Shown here one piece after another: positions 11,660 to 23,708 of a DNA stretch of 62,912 nucleotides. Position 1 is the stretch's first letter, and each line of letters begins with the position of its first letter. The position numbers were made by a program, and so were the translations under genes. The stretch is from the NCBI GenBank assembly GCA_025765615.1, contig JAIVFJ010000336.1:1-62912 (forward strand), read 5' to 3'. The notes under the pieces were generated by a model. It saw nothing but the letters and a program-made list of their open reading frames with translations, was not told the DNA's origin and did not search any database. The stretch comes from Zopfochytrium polystomum. Lineage: Eukaryota > Chytridiomycota > Chytridiomycetes > Chytridiales > Chytridiaceae.

Positions 11660-12155
11660 TCCCGAAAATAATGGGGAGCCCACTTGAAACGAAGTCAATT
11701 TCGATTTGCTTTCAAATCAATAAGGACATGATTCCAAGTCGAATCCCACTTGAAATCAACTGGGGGGGATTACATAATTTGTACTGCGTAGTGGATTCAA
11801 GGCAACGAATTGCAGATAGTTTGTTCAAATGTTTGTTTCTCAGTCTCTCTTCTATATATCTCATTTCAAATGGTCCTATTGGGGGAGAGACAGGGAGACG
11901 GTAACTCCACCTCTCCCGCTGGTGGTCTGTCTTTGACTCTGACGGAAGCGATCGTATGGCTTTGCAAAGCGCTTCTGCACACAAGCTCAGTCTGTGGCAC
12001 CAGCACAACCGAGTTTTTCCATTCTTCTGCAGCATGAATTACATAATGTACCGGTTTGATTTCAAGTCGGATTCAAATGGGATTGGACTCCTTCCCAAGT
12101 GGGAAGCAGGTTGGATTTGATTTGGTTTCAAGTTGGTTCCCCAAAGTTTTAGGGA
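11660..12155. mobile_element. Non-autonomous DNA element with about 115-bp terminal inverted repeats
   Basis: The left arm (about 11660-11775) and the reverse complement of the right arm (about 12040-12155) align along their length. Shared blocks include TCCC-AAAA, TGGGGA-CC, ACTTGAAAC, AGGA, ACTTGAAATCAA and ATTA-TAATT. The outer ends both read TCCC(G/T)AAAA. The roughly 265-bp core has no conserved frame. This is the structure of a MITE-like or foldback element. The left edge touches the copia LTR end exactly, so its own flank there has been replaced and no target-site duplication can be read. Confidence 0.7.
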
Positions 12156-12385
12156 TATTGTGGTTAGGAAATTTGTGACACTTCCGCACCGCAGTTTGGT
12201 GATTCATGTTCCTGTCGGCCCCACGACTGGATTGGTGCGTCTAACAACAGTGCGCCGAGCACGGCAACCCCCAGAGCAGATCGCTGCAAACAACTATGAG
12301 GAACTGCCCCTTGCATTTATTGATCTGCCATAAGAACAAGAGGACGTAAAACAAAAACAAACGTAGATATGGGACGAAATCACAG

Positions 12386-12841
12386 TCATTGGCCTTTCAC
12401 GAGCTTGTTAATCATGTACACCAGCGCGCAGCTCGAGATGAGGCTGCGTCCTGCGTTTCACAACAAAATAAGAAGAAAAAAACGACTTCAGCAAAACGAA
12501 TATGGCTTCATGTCCCTCACCCCAATGGAGTCTTCCCCATCTCTGCAGCATAGCCTTGCCCTTTTCGACGTTGCCGGAGCCATCCACGGCGGGGGTGGAC
12601 GACTCGGGGAGCGCAAGCATCTTGTTGTTTATGGGGAGAATCCAGCCCAGCGTGAGGGCTGAAATCGCGAGTCCGACGACGGTTGGAATGAACCATTCCG
12701 GATCCTTTGTCAGCACTCCGGTCGCTGCGCCGACCAGCATGTAGGTGAAGGAAAGGCTACCCTGCATGACGCTCGCGGGAATGATGGTGGCCTGTTGAAG
12801 GTCAGTGGCACAGTCATTTGGAGCGCATACGCGCACACATA

Positions 12842-12883
<42 letters not shown>

Positions 12884-13127
12884 GCGCGTTCAGCGGGAAA
12901 TGAACGACTGCTCAGACAAACACACGCTTTTTTTTCCCCCCCCCCGCGTTCGGCCCACCCACCCGGCCACCCACCTTGAACAGCCTTATGCCCTGCGGAG
13001 GGTTCGCGAGCCTGGCGGGGTGCTCGACGGCCGACATGTAGAGAGCCGAGCCGCTGAAGAGGCCGAGGGTGGCTGCGGTGACGAGCTTGAGGGCGGCGCT
13101 GGTAGTAGTAGTAGTAGTGGTAGTCAT
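12386..13127 (-). CDS. DUF1772 (anthrone oxygenase-like) membrane protein, copy B
   Basis: Three exons (13127-12975, 12791-12521, 12450-12386) join with phases 0 and 1 into about 163 residues. The start is an ATG followed by a Thr run and LKLVTAATLGLFSGSALYMS, then VEHPARLANPPQGIRLFK, DPEWFIPTV, GWILPINNKMLALPE, GRLHWGRS and a last membrane helix ending KLVKGQ. About four hydrophobic segments are visible, as in other DUF1772 proteins. Introns are GT-AG, and intron 1 holds an (AG)n run and a pyrimidine-rich stretch. The protein closely matches copy A at 6120-6765 and is intact, so it may be the working copy. The substrate is unknown. Confidence 0.85.
12841..12879. repeat. (AG)n microsatellite in intron 1 of DUF1772 copy B
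   Basis: An almost pure AG run of about 39 bp lies between exons 2 and 1 of the minus-strand gene. It is absent from the matching intron of copy A. Confidence 0.95.
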
Positions 13128-14466
13128 CTTGCAAATTTTGGGGGTGGGAGGGCGTCTGTGTTTCTGTTTCGCGCTGGTTGCTGCGGCTCTTGCTTGTTGT
13201 TCGTTTGTTGTTGTTGCTGTAGTTTGTCACGGTGGTTGCGCGCTCCTTATATTCGCGCCGTTTGTTTGTTTTTGTGTTGTTTTCCGTCTAAAGTCGCTGA
13301 CACGGCGACCGCGTCTCTGTTTTCCCGCCCGCAAACTGACAGGCAGGAAGACCGACGAGAGGGTTTTTCCGCACCCACGTCCGCAACGCCGCGGCGTCGG
13401 GCGCTCGCGTTCTGCGTTCTGCCAGTGTGTGCGCGTGTCTTCTGATCAAGCGCCAGGCATCATCATGGTTTCATTCACTGAAGACTTGTCACCGCCCTGG
13501 TTGCCCTTGCCTTGAGTCACGGAATGTCCCGGTCGTTCGTTACCTTGAAGGTGCGCTCCCTCCCACACAACTGATGCGTCCCCCGCCCTTTCCCACCATT
13601 CAATGGCCCTTGTCGCTGTCGTGCTGCCCTGCCCCAGCCGCTGACGCAGTTTGGCATCATCATCCAACAGAGGTCGAGAAAAAAGCGAAAATACTTTCGG
13701 TGCGAATGTGGGTGGGGATGCGAGTGGTGCAATGAACGAAGAATACCGGACGCGGTTCCTTTGAAGCGGACGTCTGGCGCGCATACCCTTGTGGAGGGAG
13801 CACTGGATTTGATATGTTCAGACCGAGAATGGTGGACAACCACGGTAACGAAACAGCATTCACAACGGGCTGGACTCTGGTCCAAACATAGAAATCATCA
13901 CTCGGAAAATCCGTTGGAATATGCGGCATTTCCCGGCTCTGGTTGACGGGGGATTTTTTTTTCTTCTTTTTTTTCGGGCAGTCAGTCATGTCCGGAAAGG
14001 AGGGCTCAGCAGTCGTCTCTTTCAGGCTCCTCTGTCTCTCTCCCTATCCTCCACCAAAACTTGTTGTTGGGACCAGGTGAGCCACCGATCCCTTCCCACC
14101 CCCGCCGCTGGCCGCGCGAGACCTACCGACCCTTCAACTCTATCCCATGTATCCGATCCTCTCACTGCTAGAGCGGCCTGAATGGGCCGGAGGCTGTGGC
14201 CTGCCGCCACGACGGCGCCACACTGCGAACCAGCAACCATCGGCAGCCACCAGCAACCCATCACGATCGAGATCACGTGACCGCTGAAGCAGAAATTCTT
14301 CCCTTCTATTTCTCTCCCTTTTCCTTGCTCATCTTTTGAGGGGTTTGGCTAAAAGTTTCTTTCTTTTGCTTGAAGGCATTTGGATCCCTTTCTTCCCATC
14401 GCTAATAGTTAAGCAGCAGTTTATTTTGGGCCTTTCGCATTTTGGATCACTTTCTTGAAAAGGACA
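13128..14466. other. Divergent intergenic region, DUF1772 copy B and CTC1-like gene
   Basis: The two flanking genes point away from each other, so both promoters should lie here. I see no conserved coding sequence. Pyrimidine-rich stretches occur near 13950-14100 and 14290-14420. No specific site can be named. Confidence 0.5.
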
Positions 14467-17400
14467 ATGCACTTTCGAGTAGTTCGCGTTGCAGAGCTGA
14501 TTGCAGAAGCAACTACAAGCATCCCGTCCCCGCTCAAAGAGGCTTCACTTTCCGGCCCGAGCTCTGCAAGTTTACCAAGCCTTCGCCGCTTGCTGGTGGG
14601 AGGACTCGTTTCAGTTGCGCCAAATGATTTAGAGCCACCATCCGTACTCTGCTTTGCCGACGGAACGGGCATTATTCCCATTGAGCTTACCACCTTAGAA
14701 CCTATGTCATGGATGCCCCGGAAAGATTCTGGCTCTCCTGCAAGATTTTGCATTGTCGATTGGTCTCTCGTTCCGCACCAGCCGTCTGAATCTACAGACT
14801 CCAAATTCCCTCCATTCCATATCGAAGCAGCTGGTCCGCTCTGGCGAATACCACGGAATCACCAATTAAACACGTTGACCACCTATGAATTCTCGTCGGA
14901 TTTTTGCGATCCAGTCGTTGAGGCCACAAACTACATTCACAATTTGGAAAAGACGCTCACAAAGCGCACCGTGGCACTTATTCAAAAGTACTGCCCAGTC
15001 TCGCTGCCGTTTTACAAAAGGAATTGGATGGAAGAGTCGAACGATGCTGTGTCTCGGCTAAGAGAGCTTTGCAAACTAAAAGCACTCAACATGCATGGTC
15101 GTGTACGTGCAAAGAGTGGCCTAGTCCTTGCCGGTGGTGTTGGCTCAGCGAGTGGACAGGCCTTTTTTGTCGTGGAGTTAGAATACCCCTCCTTTCCATT
15201 CAACATCACATTGTCGGACCACATTATGGCAGCATTTATCTTGTACCGAAGCAAGCCATCTCAAAAGAAACCACTAGAAGGGCTGGCCGAACCAAATTTT
15301 CTCGCACTATATCATTCTTTGCATGTCGACCAATACTATCTCTTCGTTGACATTCAAACACAGTTGATAAAAGATGAAGACGGGAATGAAACCAAGCTCC
15401 TTTTGTTTTCAATGGAACGTTCTCGCCTCTACAGCCTTTCTGAGGAAGGCATTGAACAAATTGCAGAATGGGCTGAAGAGAATCCACAGGAAGCGCTACC
15501 TGTGATAGATGTGGAGCTTCATTCGAGCGCAAATAGTTCTTCTACATCACCACAACCACTCCGAGAATCCCTGGAGGAGAGAATCTACAAGTCAGTTGTT
15601 ATATCTTACGTTGGTCGAGTGACCCGCGTACTTGATGGGAGTGCAGGGGAATATGAACTAGACCACAAGCACCAGGTGCAACTCACTTATTACCCCCCGT
15701 GCCAGTCGACCACGGCTAAGAGTTGGTGCCCGAGTGAAACTCCATAACGTGCACCTCCTTTTTATGGATCAACTGCAACTGAACTACGCGAAATGGAGAA
15801 GAGAATATTCAGAGATGAGCCAGCCTGACGAAGAGAATCCAGCAAATTCCCCGCGGGCGCTGCTTATTGCTTGCCTGTACAGCTCTATTGAAATCATTGA
15901 ATTCCCAGAGACGTTATGCGATCCCTTTTTTCCGCCCCCCGCAAATAATCAAAATTCAATGTGGCAAGACAGGGAAGGCTTCAATGCGGCAGACTTCCAA
16001 CTCCTGAAAGAACTCGCTGCAGAGATTGAGAGGAATAGCGAAGCACAACCGAGGAATCACACTGCTGAAATGTCAGCTGAAGAGTCGGGCGTTTGGACAT
16101 CCCCAATTCGGACCCTGTCTATTTGGGCAATGCAAAGCGCGGTCAGCATTATGAACCAGCTTGGCTTCTTGCCGTACGAAACGTTTCAAATGAATATGAT
16201 TTCCGCCATTCGCCACTCAAAGAAGTGCACCATTGCAGACACCCGCCTTTTAAAGTTCTCTGTTCTCCGCTGTGCTGACTTGGATCAAATATGTCGAAAA
16301 GCAATCCAGCCGAGTTTGGCCTCAACAAGGACTCGTCCACAAAGTGATCACTTTATTAAAGTGTTCCAACGGCACGAACTGCATGTTGAACGCACTATTC
16401 TGCTCGGGAGATTGGGGGGAAATCAGAACAGCCAAATTACCCTCTCTGATTGCTCTGGTGAATGCATTGTTGCTCTTGAGCGGAACAGCGCCTGCTCAAG
16501 TGATACTGACCGCAACTCTCCATTTTGCCTGAACGATTTTATGGACCGCAGCCTGTGTGCGATCATGAGCTATGACATAGTTTGCGAAGTCTTCAAAGAT
16601 ATTCAGGAGAGGCAAATATGTTTCTTCTATGTTCGCTGCTGTGAAGACGACATTGCCCTGTTACGTGCGTCAGAGGAAACTGTAGCCCCAAAACAAGCTG
16701 AAAAAAAGTGGGTCATGTTGGTTTATCTGGAGCATATAGTGCCTGCAACAATGCGCTCTACAGAAAATAATTCTATCAAGCTGGTCGGAGGCTTTGAAGG
16801 AAAAGCATGGAAAGTTGACAGCCTGAAGGTTCCATTCATGAAGTCAAAGTCCTATAGCCTCCTATCAGACCACTATCACACAGTTGGAGAGTTCACCAAT
16901 GTTCACCTTTTACCACACTTGAGTATCGGGTGCTTCTATTTGCTTTACAATGTCGACTGCCGGTTTTTCGAAAACGTTGATGAAGCTTCGGAATGTTTTT
17001 GCTCGTTTCAACCAGACTCTGTGATTCGAAAAGTCGCACCATTTTCTGGTGACATTTTTGACAGCTCCTTGAATCGAGGCCCTCAAGAGATTCACGTAAG
17101 CCCAGGAAGGTTCTCCATCGGTTGGGATGCAGTGATGGCGGCACAGTCATGTGACTCCATTTTTCGAGTTGCCGACTTGGAAACTGAGCACTCAAAGGCT
17201 CTTATTGGCGCTGTCGATGCGAAAATTTCGCCTCAATCCCTTGTCTCATTTGAAGGAGTGGTGGTTGGAAAGTCCCTCCGAGAAGCTAATAATGCGTGGC
17301 TACTGGAAGACGGACTCGATGGTGCACAGCTTCTTAGCCACTTCAACGTCGGAGTTGGACGGACTGACAAAATCCTTTGTTATACTATCAGAGATGTCGA

Positions 17401-18340
17401 CAGCTCAGTTTCGATTGATCTTTATTGGGATTCGCGGCAACACATCATCTCTGTTGGTATCATCCCTGGAGCCAGAGTCCAAGTCCACCGGGTGCTCTTG
17501 AAGTCTTCGAGAAAGAACAAAGTGTATGGACAAGCGGTTGCTTTGAGCTCATTGAACCTTTTACGGAGAAGAAGCGTAGCTATACCAACGGATGAAGAGC
17601 TCACAGCCACAGACTCCCAGCGCCGCCGGCTGATTGATGTGTTCACAACAAACTTCAACTCGGACAATGCGGCCACCCACTTTTCAGTCCGGTGTAAAGT
17701 CACTCACGTGCTCGAGGTCAGAATCTGGATGAAGTGCTCCGTTTGCTCAATCAGACTGCTTGAAGCTGGGTCCTGTCCCAATGGCTGCTCCTGCGACTCT
17801 GAAGCGACTGTTCTTCAAGCCCACTTGAAATGTTTTATAGAGGATGGAACGACCGAGTTTCTCTTGCATCTGGACCATTGCGATAGCATCCTTTCACTTT
17901 TGGGCTTCCACACCGGATTGGCTCGCTCGGAAGTGGAAAGCGAAACGAGAAAGTCCTTTGGCGCTGAACTGCGGTACTCGATGGACCCACCTTGGTACGA
18001 CAGCGACGGGAAGCAGTCCGATGGCAGCGATTCATCACCACTTTTGGTCCGGTCCGTTGGAAAACTTAGTCCTGCTTGCGAGTATGCCGTCCTTTGTCGG
18101 CCGTTCTCCTTTTCAAGACCCTCTGCCGTCCGTCGTTGCGAAGATTTTGACACCGACAAGTTTTGGAGCCCGCTAGCTGACATCACCACGGACGAACTTC
18201 GATCACGTTGCTTCCGCGACGCGTCTGGAGCTAGTATTGCCACGTTGCTACACCGACGGCAGCATTTGCAAGGGTTTTGGATGGCGGCGGTGGATGTGAA
18301 ATCCGAGTCAGAAACTTTGTTGAAACGTCTTCTATCGTAG
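14467..18340 (+). CDS. CTC1: CTC1-like telomere maintenance protein (CST complex large subunit), one frame break
   Basis: Two open segments, 14467 to about 15693 and about 15699 to 18340, together give about 1290 residues. The start chosen is ATG at 14467 (MHFRVVRVAELI). The N-terminal part has SVLCFADGTGIIPIELTTLE and a stretch like the OB-fold of CTC1 ('...GTIPCE...' type). Near 17700-17880 a zinc ribbon follows, MKCSVCSIRL ... SCPNGCSCD ... FIEDGTTEFLLHL, as in the C-terminal OB folds of CTC1 and RPA1. CST binds single-stranded telomeric DNA and assists C-strand fill-in. The segments join only if one base of the C6 run at 15693-15698 is dropped, giving YYPRASRPRLRVGARVKLHN; no intron explains this. 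RPA1 is unlikely because of the length and layout. Length and domain order fit CTC1, but sequence conservation in this family is low. Confidence 0.6.
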
Positions 18341-19872
18341 CTTGTAAATAATAAGACCAGACTGCAGTATAAACCAGTGATTTAACTGCAGGAAAAGGAG
18401 TACTTTATTGTCATGAAAAAACCCGTGCGCAACTATACTCACTACTCTGACCCCCAAGATCCAGCCAATATGGAGCCAACGCGACGGCCGAAAAGAAATG
18501 GCCGAATGTCACAAGGAGGAGAACGTGCTGTGTGCCCAGAGCGCTTCGCAGTTATGACAGGAGCTTTTGGCTTATTTCCTTTTGACGGCTCCTCTTTATT
18601 GCTGACTCTGCACAGCCTTAATTTGAACAAATGAGCAAATGACTGACTTCGCAAAATAGCTTCAAAAGATATTGGCTGAATAGATTGCAAGGAGATGGGC
18701 GATTCAGTGCATGGGCGAATCCGTCAGGCCTCAGCGGCGATTTTTCAGGTTGGGTCCTGTCCGTGGTTCAGCTAAGAAAAAAATGGAGGATGTGAGAATT
18801 TGTGGAAAACAAGCATGCCCACTGAAAGAAAATGTGACACGCTACTTTTTGCCTGCACCCAACACTCTTCTAGCTCCGAACGAAAGAGAGCGCCGTTGCT
18901 TTTGCTTACCGCTGCACACCCTCAATAATATGAAAGCATTTTCTGTCTGTCTGCCTGCCGCCCTGTCTCTGTTTTCAGGGAAGCCGCCGCTGATACGTCA
19001 ACTGCTGAAGATCCAAACGATTACCCAGAATCGAAACGGTCGTCGATTTCAAGAATTGCGACCGATGATGGCGGCGGTGAAATATAACGGTCGGTGAGCA
19101 GCGCGTATAGGAGGGAGGGTGGTCTGTCATGGAAAAAAAACTCCCACAAAACAGAAGCGAACAAAAAGAGAAAGAAAAAAAAGGGAAAAAAAAACAACAA
19201 GAAGAACAAGAAGAAGAAGAAGAAAAGAAAGCCAACGAACAATTGGCCATTTTTTTCTTTCGCCTGGCCCCTCCTCTCCCCTCCGCCCTCGTCTTTCTTC
19301 GTCGCTCACTCAAAAGCAGGATGGATGCGGTGAAGAGGGCGGAGTATTTCTGACTTACAAAATTCACCAACGATCTCGCAGAAATTTTTAACCTAGAGAT
19401 AGCTGAGCTTTGCACAAATGCCTCAATTTATAAGGCTGTCGCCGATAGCCGCCCTATCTGCTGCTGTCGTCTCATTTATTATGGGCAGGCCATTTCATTG
19501 GGAGCGGGCGGAAAGAGAGCGAATAATTGATGGTCCAGGTGCAGTGCAGAAGCAACAAAGAGAAGAGAGAAAAGGTATTTGGGCCTCGTTGAAGGACTAG
19601 GGAATGCACAGTCGGTGTGGAACAATTCAGCAAGGCATTGATTTCTATGATCCCAATTGTGTGATGATGAAGACCGGAAGAATTATCATGATCACACGGA
19701 AATTGCACACGGGTCTGTCCGGAACTGCATCCGACCGCAGTGAAAAGCCCGGCATCCAGTGTCAAGCGTTCTTCTAAGGAGAGCGATCTCGGGAAACGGT
19801 GTTAAGGATGGGATATTGATTGTTACACACAATTAAACTTTGTTCGACACTTCTGAATTATCTCCTTCAACC
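18341..19872. other. Convergent intergenic region with purine-rich tract
   Basis: The CTC1-like and bromodomain genes end towards each other here. A GA/A-rich stretch covers about 19130-19235. No conserved coding sequence is visible in any frame, although open frames exist by composition. Confidence 0.5.
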
Positions 19873-22800
19873 TCAGCTGAACCGCTGCACAAACACGAAA
19901 AACTTCTGTCGACAACCGTCAAGGGGAACAAACAAGTCGGGTCCGCTGCCTCCGCTTCCCGTGACGCTGATTCCTGCCTGCGCCGCCAGATCCGCCAATA
20001 CTCCACCACCACCACCGGCAATCGCGCCCCCCTTCTGGAACACCGACACACTAATCTCAAACGCGTTCAGCCCCTCTACCAGGTCAGCCGGGATTGCAAC
20101 GAGCTGCTGCGGTGGGTGTGGCAGGACCTGCAACGATGCTGCTGCTGCGCCTGCCGCCTGCTGCGGCGGCTGCTGCTGCTGCTGGAATCCCGCTACGATG
20201 TGAGGCTGGGAAGCCGTTCGTGGGCGCGCTGTAAAGTCAGGTGTCGGTCGCGCGGGCATCCGGTTATGCTGGCACAGTATTGAGTAGTACAGAGTGCTGT
20301 CCATCGACGGCGACGGTGGTCGTCCAGAGAGTGGCTGCTGCCCCCGCCTGAATGGGACCCGCCGCAGCCCCAGCTGGCATGGACAGGTGGTTGGGCATCA
20401 TCTGCGGGAGTGGTCCCAGCGGAGTCACCGTCATAGTCGGGTGCTGGAGCTGCGGCTGCGGTTGCGGAACCGAGTAGAAAGCTCCGCCACTGCCCAACAT
20501 CGGCGATCCTGCCGTCATCCCGCTCATCGAGCCGATCGCACCAGCTATCCCTCTGCTCATCCCCATGGCGCCTTCGGCCGGTCCGCCAAACGTACCAAAG
20601 GGCACTCCGGTAGTACCCAACCCTCCCGGAGATGGCACCGCTGCTGTCAATCCTGGACCATCCACAATCCATGGCGACAACGAAAGCCGGATCACAACAC
20701 GACGCACGTGCCGTCGCACAGTGATGGCGTGCGCTTTCAGTGGGTCCACAGGAAGCTGCCGCTCCGTTTGCTCCTCGGGCGTAAACAGTGAGAGGCGATT
20801 GACGTAAACTGGTGGAGCTGTTATTTCAATTATCAGTCATGCGGTGAGGACGCAAATACTAAGCAAGGATGGGCAAACCCTTTTTGGCTTCAGGGCTTCG
20901 GATGCTCGCAGGAACAATCAGTTGATTCGGGTCCCTCGGGTCAGGTGGTGGTGATGGTGGGCGCCGCAGTGGCGGCGGCGCCGGTGTTGGCGTGGCTGTC
21001 GGCTGTGCTGGTGTTTGTGACGATAACATTTTGGCCGATTGGGCAGCGATTGCAGCCCTTGCAGCCATGGCAGGAGTCATTGCAGAGGAGGCGGCAGCTG
21101 CAGAGCTCGTTGCCTGTGCCGCCAAAGTTCCTGATGGGCTCGTTGCTGTCGCTGCGCGTGTTCCCGCATGTGCCACAGGCGTCAGAGTCGAAGGAGGTAT
21201 CGACCTCGATGCTACAGAAGGTGTAGCCGGTGTGGTCGCGGACCGCTCCAAGCGCGCCGACGTCTGAGGAGTTGGTGCCACACGTTTCTCTGGAAAGATT
21301 GGTGAGAAGAGTCAAACTGAAAGAAGCATGTTGCGAACCTCTCAATCCTTCCGGCTTGACCAAAGCAGCAGGAGTCGACAGCGATTTATCAAGGGACACT
21401 GGTGCCTCCTTTCTCTTGTCATGTGGCGTTTTTGGCGCGCTCTTAATTACAGAAAAACAGCCAGCCAGAGCTGGTTTCAGTCTTGCAACTCTCGCAAACA
21501 CGAAAATAGCGAGCTCCAAACCTGACTACTCGCTGGTGGGGGTGGCTTGGCTCTTTGTGGTTTCTTCGACGGCGAATGGGAGAAAGTTTTAGAAAGACAA
21601 GTATGATTAATAAACGCACGACCCACTCACTTCGCGAGGTTCTGGCTTGGGGGGAGGTGGGGGGGGCGGTGGTTTGGGTGTAAGAATTGTCTTCCACCCT
21701 AGATTTGATTTCTCTGCTGGGACCAAATCGAGTGGGATTTGGCCCTTCCGGTTTTTGGCAACAGGGTCTGCGTGCATTCTTAACAACCTCTTGGCTGATC
21801 CTTCATGTCCAGCCTTGCACGCATAGAACAGTGGGGTCTTCACAAGCAAAAGTTTAAGAAGAAAGCCAAGGACAATTTCCTCACTGTACCTCTTTGTCCA
21901 TATTGTCCTCCATTGTGGCCTTTGCCCCAGCTGTTACAAGAATATCCAAAATTCGTGATCTGCCCAAGAACGCAGCAGCGTGCAGAGGGGCAAAGTCGTA
22001 CTGCTTCCCAAGGAACGTAACAGCATAATTCCGGTTTGGATCGATGCCGCGCTTCATTGCACGATCAACGTTTCGGATTTGGTTTTCCTCGATTGCAGAA
22101 AACAAAAATTCGATGGCTTGGCAAATGAGCGAAGAAGACATTCTCTGTTGAAAAAATCGAAGAAGCTTCTCACCTTCCTTAATCGTCATCTTCACCAGCT
22201 CATCGTCTGGGTCCAGCGCATGAGGTTTCAAAAACCCCTCATCAATCACATCCGCTAGTGGGAACACTTCCATCTTCGCCCGGCTAGATTTGCTGCCCTC
22301 TTTCTTGCTCTTACTCTTTGATTTGCTGGTCGGTGTTGTCGTCGTAGATCCGGAGGGCTCGTCCACTTCCTCTTCCTTTTTAGCTTTCTTGGCGGACGAG
22401 GGACCGGAGGTTGAGCTTGAACTCGTTTGCTTTTTAATCGTCCCTTCCTTCTTTGGAGGTGCTAGCTTTAAGGTTAGCTTCGGCGTTGATGTTTGAGCAG
22501 CAACGGGTGGAGGCTTCGGTTTTTGCTTGGATTCTGCTTTCGCGTTCGCCTTCACCGTTGGTGTGAGCTTTCTGTACTTTGCATTGAAGGCCTCGTAGTC
22601 CTTCATAAACAAATTCTGTTTGGAAACGGAGAAAAAGAAAGGTTATTATGTCTATTTGCCCCGTGGAGATGGACTCTACCCGTAAGGTTCCTGCATCATC
22701 GAAGACCTCTGAGCCAACCATATTGTACTCTTGCGCGTTTCCAAAATGAGCTGGATGTCGCTTTTAAGCATATCTATTGTTTTGTACTTCCCGGAATTGA

Positions 22801-23708
22801 TCTTTCCCTGTAAAATCCAATCAATCCCAGATTGAGAAACGGCACCGTAATGGGAGTATTGATGAACTTACTGTGATCTGATGCAAAGAAATGGGCGATT
22901 CGATAACTTCGTAGTAGTCGGGGGTACCGAGACTTGGATGGAAGCTGAAGAAACAGTGAAGACAGTTGCCTCCCACTTCACCAAATTATTAGTGAAGCAA
23001 AGAATTCAAGCAGACGGGACAAAACCACGAACTCACGTCGAGTCCTTGTGCCCGCGTATCTTGCTCACCATTTGGATCATCGCTTCCTTCAGCTCGTGCT
23101 CTGAAATGTGGATTTCGGCCGCCTCATCCTGGAGATGGCGGATGATCCACTAATTAAAACTCCGCCAATTGGCAAATAATTGACCACACCTTCACATTCC
23201 GCTTCTTCGCTCTCCGTTTCGCGGAACCGCCCCCATTTCGGTCGTCCTCATCGTCCAAATCCATTGGCGGGCCGTCGTCGCTCTCCCCATCCTTGTTGTC
23301 TTCGTCATCCCCGCTGTTTTCTCCGCTGTCGTCCCCGCTGTCATCCCCGCTGTCGTTCCCGTTTTCGTCACTACTGCCGCTATCGCCTCTGCCGCCCTCG
23401 TCTCCGCTGTTCTCCTCCTCCTCCTCCTCTTCGTCCGACTCCTCCCCTCCGTCGCTGCCATCCTCTTCATTGTCCTCGTCTTTGTCGTCATCGTCATCGT
23501 CGTCGTCCTCATCCCGGCTCCGCTTGCGGCTACCGCCACCCACTGCTTTAACGGACGTAGGCGTGTGGGTCGTCGCACCCTTCTTTGCCGGCGCCTTGAG
23601 CACAAGCTTCGGTGCGTGGCGCGACGGAGGCTGAGCAAGCGAGAGAGCTGGGGGCGATGGCGCGTTGGACGCGGTGCCGCCACTCACTCTGATCTTCAAC
23701 TTCTTCAT
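19873..23708 (-). CDS. Bromodomain and ankyrin-repeat chromatin protein
   Basis: The start is ATG at 23708 (MKKLKIRVSGG). An acidic Asp/Glu/Ser tract covers about 23270-23520, then a basic KRRAKKR. The bromodomain is split by introns: HISEHELKEAMIQMV (about 23100), SFHPSLGTPDYYEVIESPIS (about 22900) and NAQEYNMVGSEVFDDAGTL (about 22720), where the Asn of NAQEYN is the expected acetyl-lysine contact. A Lys/Ser/Thr-rich linker follows, then ankyrin repeats (FAPLHAAAFLGRSRILDILV at about 21980; TPLFYACKAGHEGSAKRLL at about 21835). The C-terminal part has VYVNRLSLFTPEEQTE-like sequence near 20780, a Gly/Gln-rich stretch, and ends FVFVQRFS. It probably reads acetylated histones, perhaps in a SWI/SNF or RSC-type complex (RSC4-like). 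One A appears to be missing at 22738-22740 inside the bromodomain. Confidence 0.7.

Noticed and set aside
12133..12333. Short plus-strand open frame (MVPQSFRDIVVRKF...)
   Set aside because: It starts inside the right arm of the inverted-repeat element and has no recognisable domain.
19021..19391. Phe/Leu-rich or Lys-rich open frames on both strands
   Set aside because: They reflect the GA-rich low-complexity tract at about 19130-19235.
23180..23634. Long open frames on the plus strand opposite the acidic tract
   Set aside because: They are the complement of the Asp/Glu/Ser codon repeats of the bromodomain gene.
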